33,063 nucleotides of DNA from NCBI GenBank assembly GCA_002403205.1, contig DHHJ01000019.1, positions 1-33,063 on the forward strand. The letters run 5' to 3'. The notes under the pieces were generated by a model. The model had not been told where the DNA came from, made no database searches, and worked only from the letters and a program-made list of their open reading frames with translations. Below, piece after piece: positions 8,534 to 16,803 of the stretch. Source of the DNA: Anaerolineaceae bacterium UBA4775 (lineage in GTDB: Bacteria; Chloroflexota; Anaerolineae; Anaerolineales; Anaerolineaceae). The translations under genes were made by a program, and so were the position numbers. The number at the start of each line of letters is the position of its first letter. The stretch's first letter is position 1.

Positions 8534-9871
8534 ATGTTTACTAATCGACCCGCAATGCGAAGAGAAACGCCCACACTGGTTCAGCAAAGCCAGGCTCGCT
8601 TGCCCGAACTCGAAAATGATTTCAGTTTGATACGGGATTCCGTGCAAAAGTTAATGCTGGCAAACAACAATGACCACAACAAAAACGCTGCCAAAGACCC
8701 CGAGCAGTTGAGGATAAAAGTGGAAAATTGTTACAACACGGTTCTGGAAGAAGAGAATATCCTCTATAACCACGCCATCAGGCAGCAAATGCTGGACTGG
8801 GTAGTTGCGGATATCTTGGGTTACGGACCCATTGAACCCCTCTTGCGCGACCCCGATATCACTGAAATCATGGTAAACGGCCATGATCAGATCTACGTGG
8901 AACGCTTCGGCCTGATCGAACCTTCCCAGGTGAAATTCGAGGACGATGCCCACTTGATGAGGGTGATCGACCGCATTGTTTCACCGATTGGGCGCCGAGT
9001 GGATGAAGCCTCACCCATGGTTGATGCGCGCTTGCCCAATGGTTACCGCGTCAATGCGACCATTCCGCCCCTCTCGTTGAGCGGGCCGGTCCTCACCATC
9101 CGCAAGTTTGCCACACGGCCGTTCACAGCGCAAGACCTGATCGCTAACCTCACCATGTCTGCCCAGCTCGTGAAATTCTTACAAGGGTGTGTGGAAGCCA
9201 GGGTTAACATGGTTGTTTCCGGTGGTACAGGCACCGGTAAAACCACGCTTTTGAACGTGCTTTCATCCTTCATCCCCGAAGGGGAACGCGTGATCACCAT
9301 TGAAGACACAGCCGAGCTGCAATTGTCGCAGGAACATGTTGTCCGGCTCGAAAAACGCCCGCCCAACATCGAGGGCAAAGGCGAGATCACCATCCGCCAA
9401 CTGGTGATCAACGCCCTGCGCATGCGCCCTGACCGCATTGTCGTCGGCGAGTGCCGCGGCGGCGAAGCCCTGGACATGCTCCAGGCAATGAACACCGGCC
9501 ATGACGGCTCAATGACCACTGTGCACTCCAACGGCCCCCGTGATGCCCTGCGCAGGATCGAGACCATGGTGCTGATGGCAGGCATGGAACTGCCGCTGAA
9601 GGCTATCCGTGAGCAGGTCGCCTCTTCAATGGAGCTGATCGTCCACCTGGAACGTCTCAAAGACGGTTCACGTAAGGTTGTGAAAGTTTCCGAAGTCCAG
9701 GGGATGGAAAGCGATACGATCGTCATGCAAGACCTGTTCACCTTCAAGCAATCAGGCTTCGAGAACGGTATCGTCCAGGGCAGGTTGCTCCCCACCGGGC
9801 TGCGCCCACGTTTCATGCACAAACTGACCGATAATAACATTGAACTGCCTGAAGAAATTTTTGAGCGCTAA
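8534..9871 (+). CDS. cpaF: CpaF/TadA-type secretion ATPase
   Basis: The hexameric motor ATPase of the Tad system, 445 residues, a usual length. An N-terminal helical region (about 20-110) leads into the PilT/VirB11-type fold: IMVNGHDQIYVERFG near 112-126, the Walker A motif GGTGTGKTT (230-238, Lys236), the Asp box ITIEDTAELQL (254-264), Walker B RIVVGECRGGEALDML (301-316) and the His box GHDGSMTTVHS (322-332). All catalytic motifs are intact. AAGGAG lies eight bases before the ATG. It is the last gene of the operon, whereas in many Tad loci the ATPase precedes tadB. A strong terminator follows 14 bases after the stop. Confidence 0.93.
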   Translation: MFTNRPAMRRETPTLVQQSQARLPELENDFSLIRDSVQKLMLANNNDHNKNAAKDPEQLRIKVENCYNTVLEEENILYNHAIRQQMLDWVVADILGYGPIEPLLRDPDITEIMVNGHDQIYVERFGLIEPSQVKFEDDAHLMRVIDRIVSPIGRRVDEASPMVDARLPNGYRVNATIPPLSLSGPVLTIRKFATRPFTAQDLIANLTMSAQLVKFLQGCVEARVNMVVSGGTGTGKTTLLNVLSSFIPEGERVITIEDTAELQLSQEHVVRLEKRPPNIEGKGEITIRQLVINALRMRPDRIVVGECRGGEALDMLQAMNTGHDGSMTTVHSNGPRDALRRIETMVLMAGMELPLKAIREQVASSMELIVHLERLKDGSRKVVKVSEVQGMESDTIVMQDLFTFKQSGFENGIVQGRLLPTGLRPRFMHKLTDNNIELPEEIFER

Positions 9872-9885
9872 GGGCTGTTCACATG

Positions 9886-9915
9886 GCGCCTGATCAATAT
9901 CAGGCGCTTTTTTTT
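9886..9915 (+). terminator. Terminator of the Tad operon
   Basis: A perfect nine-pair stem GCGCCTGAT/ATCAGGCGC (9886-9894 with 9899-9907) with a CAAT loop is followed by eight T residues (9908-9915). It directly follows cpaF. Confidence 0.92.
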
Positions 9916-9971
9916 AATCTTTTAAAGTACGCAATGATGTTGACCTCCAAGCCATACCGGGAAAGGCACCT

Positions 9972-10340
9972 GTGAAAACGGTTAAATTGCACAATGCATC
10001 ATCGACTGGCACGCCCATCACCCTCAACTATTGCCACACGTTCTCAAGCAAACTACAAGGCTTGATGTTTACCAAGCAGCTCGATCAGGACGCAGGCATC
10101 ATCCTGGTTGAAAACCAGGAATCCAGGGTGAACACCGCCATCCACATGCTGTTCATGAATTTTGACATCACCGTCTTATGGCTGAACAAAGACCTGGTCA
10201 TTGTCGATAAAGCCCTGGCGAAGCGATGGCGCCCCATCTACATGCCCAAACAACCAGCCCAATATGTGGTTGAACTGCACGCTGCCCATTTTCCAGGTTT
10301 TAATCCTGGCGACCAGCTTGTCCTGACACAAGCGGCGTAA
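9972..10340 (+). CDS. DUF192 family protein
   Basis: A 122-residue DUF192 protein. The family core is visible: GLMFTKQL (30-37), GIILVEN, then the conserved block IHMLFMNFDITVLWLN (57-72) followed by VIVDKALAKRW and YVVELHA (98-104). The biochemical role of DUF192 is not established. Many members are secreted, but this one has no signal peptide or membrane helix and would be cytoplasmic. The start is GTG at 9972 with a weak AAAGG upstream. It is separated from the Tad operon by the terminator at 9886-9915, so it is probably transcribed independently, although I found no clear promoter in the short gap. Confidence 0.82.
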   Translation: MKTVKLHNASSTGTPITLNYCHTFSSKLQGLMFTKQLDQDAGIILVENQESRVNTAIHMLFMNFDITVLWLNKDLVIVDKALAKRWRPIYMPKQPAQYVVELHAAHFPGFNPGDQLVLTQAA

Positions 10341-10577
10341 ACCCCTCCAGTTTGAAACCTTACACAACTAAAAGCCAAACTACCCGGGGTGATTAATGGG
10401 TTCCGCCCTGGACCAATTCGACCAGCCAAGGGTTTAATTTCAGGGGTTGAATAGCTCCGTTGCGGCCAATGGGGGTGCATCTCATGGCTGCATATCTCCC
10501 CAAGTACCATGCGGTCTCGTCTTACTCACTAAGCAATTTGCGCTTCATTATATACAGCAAAATTATCTTCCATATTT
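10341..10577. other. Intergenic stretch without recognised content
   Basis: Between the DUF192 gene and the gyrA promoter there are about 240 bases with no convincing ORF, tRNA, known small RNA or repeat. I looked for tRNA T-loop and SRP RNA signatures on both strands and saw none. Confidence 0.5.
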
Positions 10578-10608
10578 TTGACCCAAAACGGGCTATCTGG
10601 GGTATAAT
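10578..10608 (+). promoter_or_regulatory. Probable gyrA promoter
   Basis: A perfect -10 box TATAAT (10603-10608) is preceded by TTGACC (10578-10583). The 19-base spacer is longer than ideal. Transcription should begin near 10615, almost at an ATG (10618) that opens a ten-codon ORF, and just before the hairpin at 10631-10667. Confidence 0.6.
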
Positions 10609-10617
10609 ATAAACGTT

Positions 10618-10650
10618 ATGCAATGCCGCCAAGCGCCTCCTTTTGCGTAA
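10618..10650 (+). CDS. Possible leaderless leader peptide upstream of gyrA
   Basis: ATG at 10618 opens ten codons, MQCRQAPPFA, ending at TAA 10648-10650. It begins only about three bases after the predicted transcription start, so it would be read from a leaderless mRNA. Codons 5 to 8 cover the left arm of the terminator-like hairpin, and the stop lies in its loop. A ribosome on this ORF would mask the left arm. This geometry is what attenuation by a leader peptide requires, but such a short ORF can arise by chance. Confidence 0.3.
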   Translation: MQCRQAPPFA

Positions 10651-10667
10651 ACTGGAGGTGCTTTTTT
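10631..10667 (+). terminator. Terminator-like hairpin in the gyrA leader (possible attenuator)
   Basis: A ten-pair stem (AAGCGCCTCC at 10631-10640 with GGAGGTGCTT at 10654-10663, one G-U pair) has a 13-base loop and six T residues (10662-10667). It lies between the -10 box and the gyrA start, only about 16 bases after the predicted transcription start. It may stop read-through from upstream, or regulate gyrA by premature termination. Confidence 0.7.
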
Positions 10668-10708
10668 ACGAAAACAGAACCAGGTGAACTGCACAAGGAT
10701 CTCCACTT

Positions 10709-13147
10709 ATGACCGAAATTGGGATTGTTCAACAAGTCGATATCGATAACGAGATGCGCGAAGCCTACCTCGATTACGCCATGAGCGTGATCGTCGCCCG
10801 CGCCCTGCCGGACGTCAGAGACGGGCTCAAGCCCGTTCACCGCCGGATCCTATACGCGATGCGTGATATGGGCATTCGGGCCAATTCGGCTCACAAAAAA
10901 TCTGCCCGTATCGTCGGCGAAGTTCTCGGCAAGTACCACCCCCACGGCGACATGGCCGTGTATGATGCCATGGCCCGCATGGCGCAGGATTTTTCCATGC
11001 GCTACACCATGGTCGACGGGCAGGGCAATTTCGGCTCCATAGACGGCGATTCCCCTGCAGCCATGCGCTACACCGAAGCCCGCCTTTCAAAAATCGCCGA
11101 GGAAATGCTGGTTGACCTCGACAAGGAAACCGTCGATTTTATTGATAATTTTGACGGTTCCCTGGAAGAACCCGAAGTATTACCTTCGCGTCTGCCCAAC
11201 CTGCTCCTAAACGGATCGTCCGGTATTGCCGTGGGTATGGCCACCAATGTGCCCCCTCACAACCTGCGGGAACTGGTCGATGCGCTTAACTACCTGATCG
11301 ACCATTATGACGAAATGGATGAGGTCAGTGTTGAAGACCTGATGGAATTCCTCCCAGGCCCAGACTTCCCCACCGGCGGCATCATCGTGGGTGATGATGG
11401 CATCCGCCAGGCCTACAGCACCGGGCGAGGCCGCATTGTGATGCGCGGTACGGCCACCATCGAAGAAGGGCGAGGTGGTCGTGTGGTGATCAAAATCACC
11501 GAGATCCCTTACCAGATCAACAAAACCACCCTGATCGAACGTATCGCCGAGCTGGTTCGCGAAGGACGCCTGGATTCCATCGCAGACCTGCGCGACGAAT
11601 CCGACCGGACAGGTATGCGCATCGTGATTGAGCTTAAGCGCGGCTCGCAACCCAAACGGGTGCTTAACCAGCTTTATAAATATACGCCCCTTCAATCCAC
11701 CTTCGGCGCACAGATCCTGGCGTTGATCAACGGTGAACCCCGCCTGCTGACGCTCAAACGCGCGCTGAGCGCCTACATTGAGCACCGCCAGGAAGTGATC
11801 ACCCGCCGATCGGAATACGAGCTCAAAAAAGCCCAGCACAGGGCACACATTTTAGATGGGTTATTGATCGCACTGGCAAACCTCGATGATGTCATCAAAA
11901 CCATTCGCGAATCCGAAGATGCTGATGTCGCCAAAGAACGCTTGATGACACGCTTCAACCTGTCTGAAATCCAATCCCAGGCAATTTTGGATATGCAACT
12001 GCGCCGGCTGGCTGCACTGGAACGCCAGAAGATCATGGACGAGCACAAAGAGGTCATGAGCCAGATCGCCTACCTTGAGGACCTCCTGGCACATCCGAAG
12101 AAGATCCTTGAGATCATCCGCACCGACCTGAGTGAGATTGCTGAAAGTTATGGCGATATACGCCGCACAGTGATCGCCCCCGATGCAACCAGCGACCTTT
12201 CTGAAGAATCGCTGGTCAAGAATGAGGATGTGTTGGTCAGCATTACGCAAAAGGGCTATGTCAAGCGGGTTTCAGAGACCACTTACCGCTCCCAAGGGCG
12301 TGGTGGTCGGGGCGTGATTGGCCAATCAATGCGCGATGAGGACGAAGTAAAATTTTTCCTGCGCTGTCACACCCTCAGCACCCTGCTGTTTTTCTCTGAT
12401 AAGGGCAAAGTGTATTCGGAAAAAGTCTGGCAGCTGCCAGAAGAAGGACGCACCGGCCGGGGCATCCCAATCTTCAACATCATCAATATCGCCCCGGACG
12501 AGAAGATCACAGCAATCGTTCCGGTGGCAGATTTTGACGACGCATCCTTCTGCACAATGGCAACCGTACAAGGCCGGGTCAAACGCGTAGAGTTAGCCCA
12601 ATTCCAGGCTGTCCGCCCTTCAGGATTGATCGCCATCTCATTGGAAGAAGACGACCAATTGGGGTGGGTGTGCCTGACAAGTGGTAAAGATGAGATAATG
12701 CTTGTCACCCAAAACGGACAGGCGCTGCGCTACCCCGAAACAGAGATCCGGGCGATGGGGCGCCCTGCCATGGGCGTGATTGGCATCCGCATCCGTCCCG
12801 GCGACCGATTGGCCTCTTTGGAAGTGGTCGAACCTGAAGGTCACCTGCTGGTTGTAACGGAGAAAGGCTATGGCAAGCGCACGCCCCTCTCCGAATATGC
12901 ACCCAAGGGGCGCGGCACGATGGGTGTGATGACCATCGATAAGCACGCCTTAAAAAGCGTTGGACATATCTCAGAAGCGCGGGTAGTCCAGGAAAACGAT
13001 GAGGTCTCTCTGATCTCGTGCCATGGGATCGTGATTCGGGTGGCAGTTAAGGATATCTCTGTTCAAAACCGGGCAACTCGCGGGGTGACGATCATGCATC
13101 TAGAAGAGGGCGATACCGTCGCTGCCCTGGCTCGCATCCCTGAGTAA
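10709..13147 (+). CDS. gyrA: DNA gyrase subunit A
   Basis: Subunit A of the type II topoisomerase that introduces negative supercoils, 812 residues, full length. The breakage-reunion domain holds the catalytic Tyr121 in AAMRYTEARL. The quinolone region reads GKYHPHGDMAVYD: the position equal to E. coli Ser83 is Met82, while Asp86 is kept. The C-terminal beta-pinwheel domain contains QGRGGRG at 529-535, a slightly altered GyrA box (usual QRRGGKG), which favours GyrA over ParC. AAGGA lies about ten bases before the ATG. No gyrB is nearby. The leader with a promoter and terminator-like hairpin (10578-10667) suggests control of transcription. A terminator follows at 13172. Confidence 0.95.
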   Translation: MTEIGIVQQVDIDNEMREAYLDYAMSVIVARALPDVRDGLKPVHRRILYAMRDMGIRANSAHKKSARIVGEVLGKYHPHGDMAVYDAMARMAQDFSMRYTMVDGQGNFGSIDGDSPAAMRYTEARLSKIAEEMLVDLDKETVDFIDNFDGSLEEPEVLPSRLPNLLLNGSSGIAVGMATNVPPHNLRELVDALNYLIDHYDEMDEVSVEDLMEFLPGPDFPTGGIIVGDDGIRQAYSTGRGRIVMRGTATIEEGRGGRVVIKITEIPYQINKTTLIERIAELVREGRLDSIADLRDESDRTGMRIVIELKRGSQPKRVLNQLYKYTPLQSTFGAQILALINGEPRLLTLKRALSAYIEHRQEVITRRSEYELKKAQHRAHILDGLLIALANLDDVIKTIRESEDADVAKERLMTRFNLSEIQSQAILDMQLRRLAALERQKIMDEHKEVMSQIAYLEDLLAHPKKILEIIRTDLSEIAESYGDIRRTVIAPDATSDLSEESLVKNEDVLVSITQKGYVKRVSETTYRSQGRGGRGVIGQSMRDEDEVKFFLRCHTLSTLLFFSDKGKVYSEKVWQLPEEGRTGRGIPIFNIINIAPDEKITAIVPVADFDDASFCTMATVQGRVKRVELAQFQAVRPSGLIAISLEEDDQLGWVCLTSGKDEIMLVTQNGQALRYPETEIRAMGRPAMGVIGIRIRPGDRLASLEVVEPEGHLLVVTEKGYGKRTPLSEYAPKGRGTMGVMTIDKHALKSVGHISEARVVQENDEVSLISCHGIVIRVAVKDISVQNRATRGVTIMHLEEGDTVAALARIPE

Positions 13148-13171
13148 TCTCATTACCTGATCATTCAAAAC

Positions 13172-13203
13172 CCCGCAGCAATCAATTTGACTGCGGGTTT
13201 TTT
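13172..13203 (+). terminator. Terminator between gyrA and birA
   Basis: CCCGCAG (13172-13178) pairs with CTGCGGG (13191-13197), followed by six T residues (13198-13203). AAA upstream of the stem can pair with part of the T run across one mismatch. It lies between the converging gyrA and birA genes and may also serve birA weakly on the other strand. Confidence 0.85.
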
Positions 13204-13209
13204 GTTCTC

Positions 13210-13995
13210 CTACCCTTCCTCAGGATGGATCAAGATCTCTCCTAAGGCGGCAATCGCCTGCTGGCCGTCCTCGTGCGCCAGTGCAAGCTGCCCATCGGGT
13301 CTGACCCCCAACACCTTGACTCTTTGCCATCTTCCTTCAGACGTACTGAACCTGACCCATTCATGGGTAAATGCAAGCCTTTCATTCCAGGCTCGCATAA
13401 AAGCCTCTTCAGCCAAAATGGTTCGATAGGCCCGCATGGCTTTCAGGGTCTCAGCCAGCAGCGCCCAGCGGTCCACCTGAGCCCCCAGGACGGTTTCCAC
13501 TGCCGTGGCAGGATAGCGTAAGCCCTCCGATGGCGGGGCCGATTCCGAGGTGATGTTAACCCCCATACCGATCACCACAGCCTCAACCCGGTCAGCCTGC
13601 CAATCAGCTTCAACCAGCACACCGGCCACCTTTTTACTGGCCAGAAGGATATCATTGGGCCATTTAAGCTCGGCTTTCAGCCCCAATCCAGACAGGGCAC
13701 GCATCAACCCGAGGGCACCCAGGGCCGTAAACCGCGCAAAAAAGCTGACTTCCTGTGGCGAAGGGCGCAAAACCAGGCTTATCGCCAGAGAGCTGCCAGG
13801 CATGGTCATCCAGCACCGCCCGTTGCGGCCCCTGCCAGCCGTTTGAGCATCCGCCACCACCAGTGCCCAATCGGGCGCGTCTTCCCGTGCCCACGCCAGG
13901 GCAATATCATTGGTAGAGCCTACAGAAGGGAAATACCGCCATGCGCCCAGGCTTAGGGATTGCAGGTATGGGGTTAGGTCGTCTGTATGGGTCAT
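13210..13995 (-). CDS. birA: Biotin--[acetyl-CoA-carboxylase] ligase
   Basis: A biotin protein ligase of 261 residues that attaches biotin to carboxylase carrier domains through biotinyl-AMP. Visible motifs are VGSTND (25-30), the biotin/AMP loop AGRGRNGR (53-60), KWPNDIL (111-117) and VAGVLVEADW with the catalytic Lys just before it. There is no N-terminal helix-turn-helix, so it should be a class I enzyme without the repressor function of E. coli BirA. AAGGAG lies eight bases before the ATG. It is divergent from the gene at 14098; the shared intergenic region holds ATTATA/TATAAT-like boxes. Confidence 0.92.
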   Translation of the reverse strand: MTHTDDLTPYLQSLSLGAWRYFPSVGSTNDIALAWAREDAPDWALVVADAQTAGRGRNGRCWMTMPGSSLAISLVLRPSPQEVSFFARFTALGALGLMRALSGLGLKAELKWPNDILLASKKVAGVLVEADWQADRVEAVVIGMGVNITSESAPPSEGLRYPATAVETVLGAQVDRWALLAETLKAMRAYRTILAEEAFMRAWNERLAFTHEWVRFSTSEGRWQRVKVLGVRPDGQLALAHEDGQQAIAALGEILIHPEEG

Positions 13996-14040
13996 CTATT
14001 CCGCTCCTTGCTGCAGGGTGACCATCTGCTCGACAGAGTT

Positions 14041-14069
14041 TTGAAAATACTCTGTGGGTATATTATAGG
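14041..14069. promoter_or_regulatory. Possible divergent promoter region, birA / membrane protein gene
   Basis: On the + strand, TTGAAA (14041-14046) stands 17 bases before TATAGG (14064-14069). On the - strand, a perfect TATAAT occupies 14067-14062, but without a recognisable -35 box. The boxes overlap, so the two promoters would compete. Confidence 0.35.
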
Positions 14070-14097
14070 GCTTAAAACACATTATTGGAGGTAACCC

Positions 14098-14682
14098 ATG
14101 GCTGAGTTTCCCGGCAAGAGCAAAGTTTCTGTTTTAAAAACCTCACCTGAAACGGTGGTAGATGATATTGATCGCCTGATGAAACTTGCAGAGGTCGAAC
14201 AAACGCTGCCAAAAGTCATCCCCCCCATCATCCGTTTAGCCCACGAAAAAGACCTCGGGGTCGGTGATCCACGCCAATTGAAAATCGTCGGGTACAACAT
14301 TGAAGAAGAACCATCCTGGAACTTCGTTCAGGAGGACACCTTCGCGTCGAAAGGCCAGAAACTGATCTACCACGGCCCTCTAAAGCCCATGGAAAAGCCC
14401 CTCTTGCAGAGCCCCCTGGTGCCCTGGAGCTGTTTTGCGAGCAATTTCTATCATAATGTATACTGGTACCCCTTTGTGGGGCGTAAACGTGTCGTGGCCG
14501 CCCTGGAGACCAAATGGGGGCAGCTCTTCAAGGACTATGGCGGTGGCAAGGTCGTCATGCCCGGGCTTGAAAAGAAGACCGTCCTCCAGGCCATTGCCGG
14601 ACTGACCATCATCGCCGCCCTGACCGGTGGATTGGCCTGGTTGTTGAAAAATCAGCAAACCGATTACCCCCCAGCAGACTGA
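14098..14682 (+). CDS. Tail-anchored protein, possibly a shortened DUF362 relative
   Basis: A 194-residue protein that I cannot assign firmly. The N-terminus (about 9-38, VSVLKTSPETVVDDIDRLMK) and the later block (about 57-130, including IRLAHEKDLGVGDP, KLIYHGPLKP and YWYPFVGRKR) resemble, from memory, the start and end of DUF362 proteins, which are usually much longer. The central part of such a protein would be missing. One C-terminal membrane helix (about 162-182), with a short polar tail, would anchor it facing the cytoplasm. TTGGAGG stands six bases before the ATG, so it is probably expressed. Alternative: an independent short family specific to this lineage. No catalytic motif or Cys cluster is visible. 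Confidence 0.55.
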   Translation: MAEFPGKSKVSVLKTSPETVVDDIDRLMKLAEVEQTLPKVIPPIIRLAHEKDLGVGDPRQLKIVGYNIEEEPSWNFVQEDTFASKGQKLIYHGPLKPMEKPLLQSPLVPWSCFASNFYHNVYWYPFVGRKRVVAALETKWGQLFKDYGGGKVVMPGLEKKTVLQAIAGLTIIAALTGGLAWLLKNQQTDYPPAD

Positions 14683-14691
14683 TAAAGGATC

Positions 14692-14714
14692 AAAGCACCC
14701 CGTTTGGGGCTTTT
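14692..14714 (+). terminator. Probable terminator after the tail-anchored protein gene
   Basis: AAAG and CCCC (14692-14701, with a two-base bulge) pair with GGGG and CTTT (14706-14713) around a GTTT loop, ending in four T residues. The stem is modest. It lies between converging genes. Confidence 0.5.
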
Positions 14715-14727
14715 ACTTATCGAGATA

Positions 14728-15534
14728 CTATCCCCGCGCCTTTCTTAGCAAGGCAACCATCTCGGCGATATTGGCCACAACGAAGTCCGGGGTAAATTCA
14801 GACCCTGCCAGGTCAGCTGCTTTGGTCTCACCGCTCAGCACCAGGGCTGTGGTGATCCCCCAGCGTCCCAGGGCGATATCGGTGTACAAACGGTCCCCTA
14901 CCATGCAGTGAGCATCAACGGGGAAGCCAGTCTTCTGCGCCAATGCATCAACGACCGGTTGATAGGGTTTGCCAACAATCACATCAGGCCGCCGGCCAGT
15001 AGAAGTGGCCACCAGCTCGATCATCGCACCAATATCCGGTTTAAAGCCAGTTTCTGTGGGACAGTTGATATCAGGGTGTGTGGCAATGTACGGCTTACCA
15101 GCCACGACTAGGTCGCACAACTTCCACAGTTTTTCATAGGTCAGGGTGGTGTCAAACCCCAACACGGCCACATCGGGTGCCGATTCAGTCAAGGTGAAGC
15201 CATGACGCCCAAATTCAGCCATCAAGGCGGGCGTCCCGACCACATACAACGCGGCATCAGTGAAATGGTCTTCCAGGTAAATCGCCGTCGCCTCACCGGA
15301 GGTGAAAATCCTCTCTTCCGGCACCTGCAGGCCAAAACGAGTGAACTTGTCGGCATACTCTACCCGAGAACGCGAAGAATTGTTGGTCAAAAAGTAATAG
15401 GCGATGCCGTTTTCATCCAGTAAATCAAGCCAATCCCGTGCCCCGGGTAAAAGCCGGTCACCCAGGTAAATTGTCCCGTCTAAATCCATTAAAAAACAGC
15501 GCACCTGGCGCAATTTCTGCAATTGATCTATCAT
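14728..15534 (-). CDS. HAD superfamily hydrolase, NagD-like (HAD-IIA)
   Basis: A phosphatase of the HAD-IIA (NagD/4-nitrophenylphosphatase/phosphoglycolate phosphatase) type, 268 residues. Motif I is FLMDLDGTIYLGD (nucleophile Asp17, Asp19), motif II FLTNNSS (48-54), the Lys motif is VIVGKPYQPV and motif IV MVGDRLYTDIALGRWG. The large C2 cap between motifs II and III is present. The frame is open up to 15648, but the ATG at 15534 is chosen because AAGGA stands six bases upstream and the family N-terminus starts shortly before motif I. The substrate cannot be read from the sequence; sugar phosphates, nucleotides and 2-phosphoglycolate are all possible in this family. Confidence 0.88.
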   Translation of the reverse strand: MIDQLQKLRQVRCFLMDLDGTIYLGDRLLPGARDWLDLLDENGIAYYFLTNNSSRSRVEYADKFTRFGLQVPEERIFTSGEATAIYLEDHFTDAALYVVGTPALMAEFGRHGFTLTESAPDVAVLGFDTTLTYEKLWKLCDLVVAGKPYIATHPDINCPTETGFKPDIGAMIELVATSTGRRPDVIVGKPYQPVVDALAQKTGFPVDAHCMVGDRLYTDIALGRWGITTALVLSGETKAADLAGSEFTPDFVVANIAEMVALLRKARG

Positions 15535-15770
15535 CAGGCATCCTTCTTTGTCTTTATCAGTTGTCTGTGGATAATCATATCCTGACTTGCCATTATTGTG
15601 ACTATCTTCCGGCCCCGACTCACAAATCAGCAAACTAAGCACCCTCACTGACTTATAAAGCGCTAAATTTTTGCAGGTTTATGCCAACAGAGATAGAATC
15701 AAACCCGTAAATCAGCTATAATTACCACTTACAACAGCAAGTCAATAGGTTAACATCGGAAGGATGAATG

Positions 15771-16763
15771 ATGAAACCCATTTCATTGACCGGGATCAAA
15801 CCCACCGGCAAACCTCACATCGGCAACTACCTCGGCATGTACCGACCCGCCCTCGACCTGATGCAAAAGTACCAGGGTATGTATTTTGTTGCCGATTACC
15901 ACGCGCTGACGACGATGCACGACCCGGCTACGCTCCGGGATCTGGTGTACGAGGTGGCTGCGAGCTGGTTAGCCCTGGGGCTCGACCCGGATGAAGCCAT
16001 CTTTTTCCGTCAATCCGATATCCCTGAAATTCCCGAGTTCACCTGGATCCTGTCCTGCTTCACCTCCAAGGGGTTGCTTAACCGTGCCCATGCCTACAAA
16101 GCGGCCGTTGATGAAAACCTTACCTTGGGCAGGGACCCTGATGAAGGTATCAATGCCGGTTTGTACAACTACCCCGTTCTGATGGCGGCGGATATCCTGC
16201 TGTACGGCTCGGATGTGGTCCCGGTTGGCCTGGATCAAAAGCAGCATATCGAGATCACCCGCGATATCGCCGAGGCCTTTAACCGCACCTACGGTGATGT
16301 CCTGATAGTGCCGGAAGGGATCATCCAGGAATCCGTCATGAAGGTCCCGGGAATCGATGGGCAGAAGATGAGCAAAAGCTACAACAACACCATCCCGATC
16401 TTCGCACCAGAGAAAGAAGTTCGCAAGCAGGTCATGCGCATTGTCACCGACAGCAAACGCCCCGAAGACCCAAAAGACACCCAAGATAACACACTGTTCA
16501 CCTTGCTGAGCTTCTTCGCCCCCCCCGACCGCCTGGAAGAGATCAGGCAGCTTTACCTTCACGGCGGCGCAGCCTACGGCGAGCTTAAAAAGGAGCTGGC
16601 CGGGTTGATCCTGACCTATTTCGCCGACGCACGCGACCGGTATGCGGACCTAATGGCAGACAAGGCCTATATTGACGACGTGCTGGCCACCGGTGCCCGC
16701 AAAGCACGCCAAATGGGACAACCCTACCTGGCTGCAGTGCGCAAAGCAACGGGGATTGACTGA
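15771..16763 (+). CDS. trpS: Tryptophanyl-tRNA synthetase
   Basis: A class I synthetase charging tRNA-Trp, about 330 residues, the usual length of bacterial TrpRS. The HIGH-type motif is PTGKPHIGNYLG near residues 11-22, and the KMSKS motif is intact in DGQKMSKSYNN near 199. The intervening region LMAADILLYGSDVVPVGLDQKQHIE is the typical Trp-binding part. ATG occurs at both 15768 and 15771; the second is better spaced (six bases) from GGAAGGA at 15758-15764. A perfect TATAAT at 15717-15722 lies upstream, but I see no matching -35 box. No T-box was found upstream, unlike the Phe synthetase operon in the same window. Confidence 0.94.
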   Translation: MKPISLTGIKPTGKPHIGNYLGMYRPALDLMQKYQGMYFVADYHALTTMHDPATLRDLVYEVAASWLALGLDPDEAIFFRQSDIPEIPEFTWILSCFTSKGLLNRAHAYKAAVDENLTLGRDPDEGINAGLYNYPVLMAADILLYGSDVVPVGLDQKQHIEITRDIAEAFNRTYGDVLIVPEGIIQESVMKVPGIDGQKMSKSYNNTIPIFAPEKEVRKQVMRIVTDSKRPEDPKDTQDNTLFTLLSFFAPPDRLEEIRQLYLHGGAAYGELKKELAGLILTYFADARDRYADLMADKAYIDDVLATGARKARQMGQPYLAAVRKATGID

Positions 16764-16803
16764 GCAGAACCCAGCCTAATCCCAACCCACACAGGAGGGT
16801 GTC

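Noticed and set aside
10341..10577. Possible tRNA or small structured RNA before gyrA
   Set aside because: No T-loop, anticodon arm or SRP-type conserved sequence could be placed; only scattered short pairings.
14728..15648. Longer start of the HAD gene at 15648
   Set aside because: The added 38 residues are unlike the family N-terminus, and a good ribosome binding site stands before the ATG at 15534.
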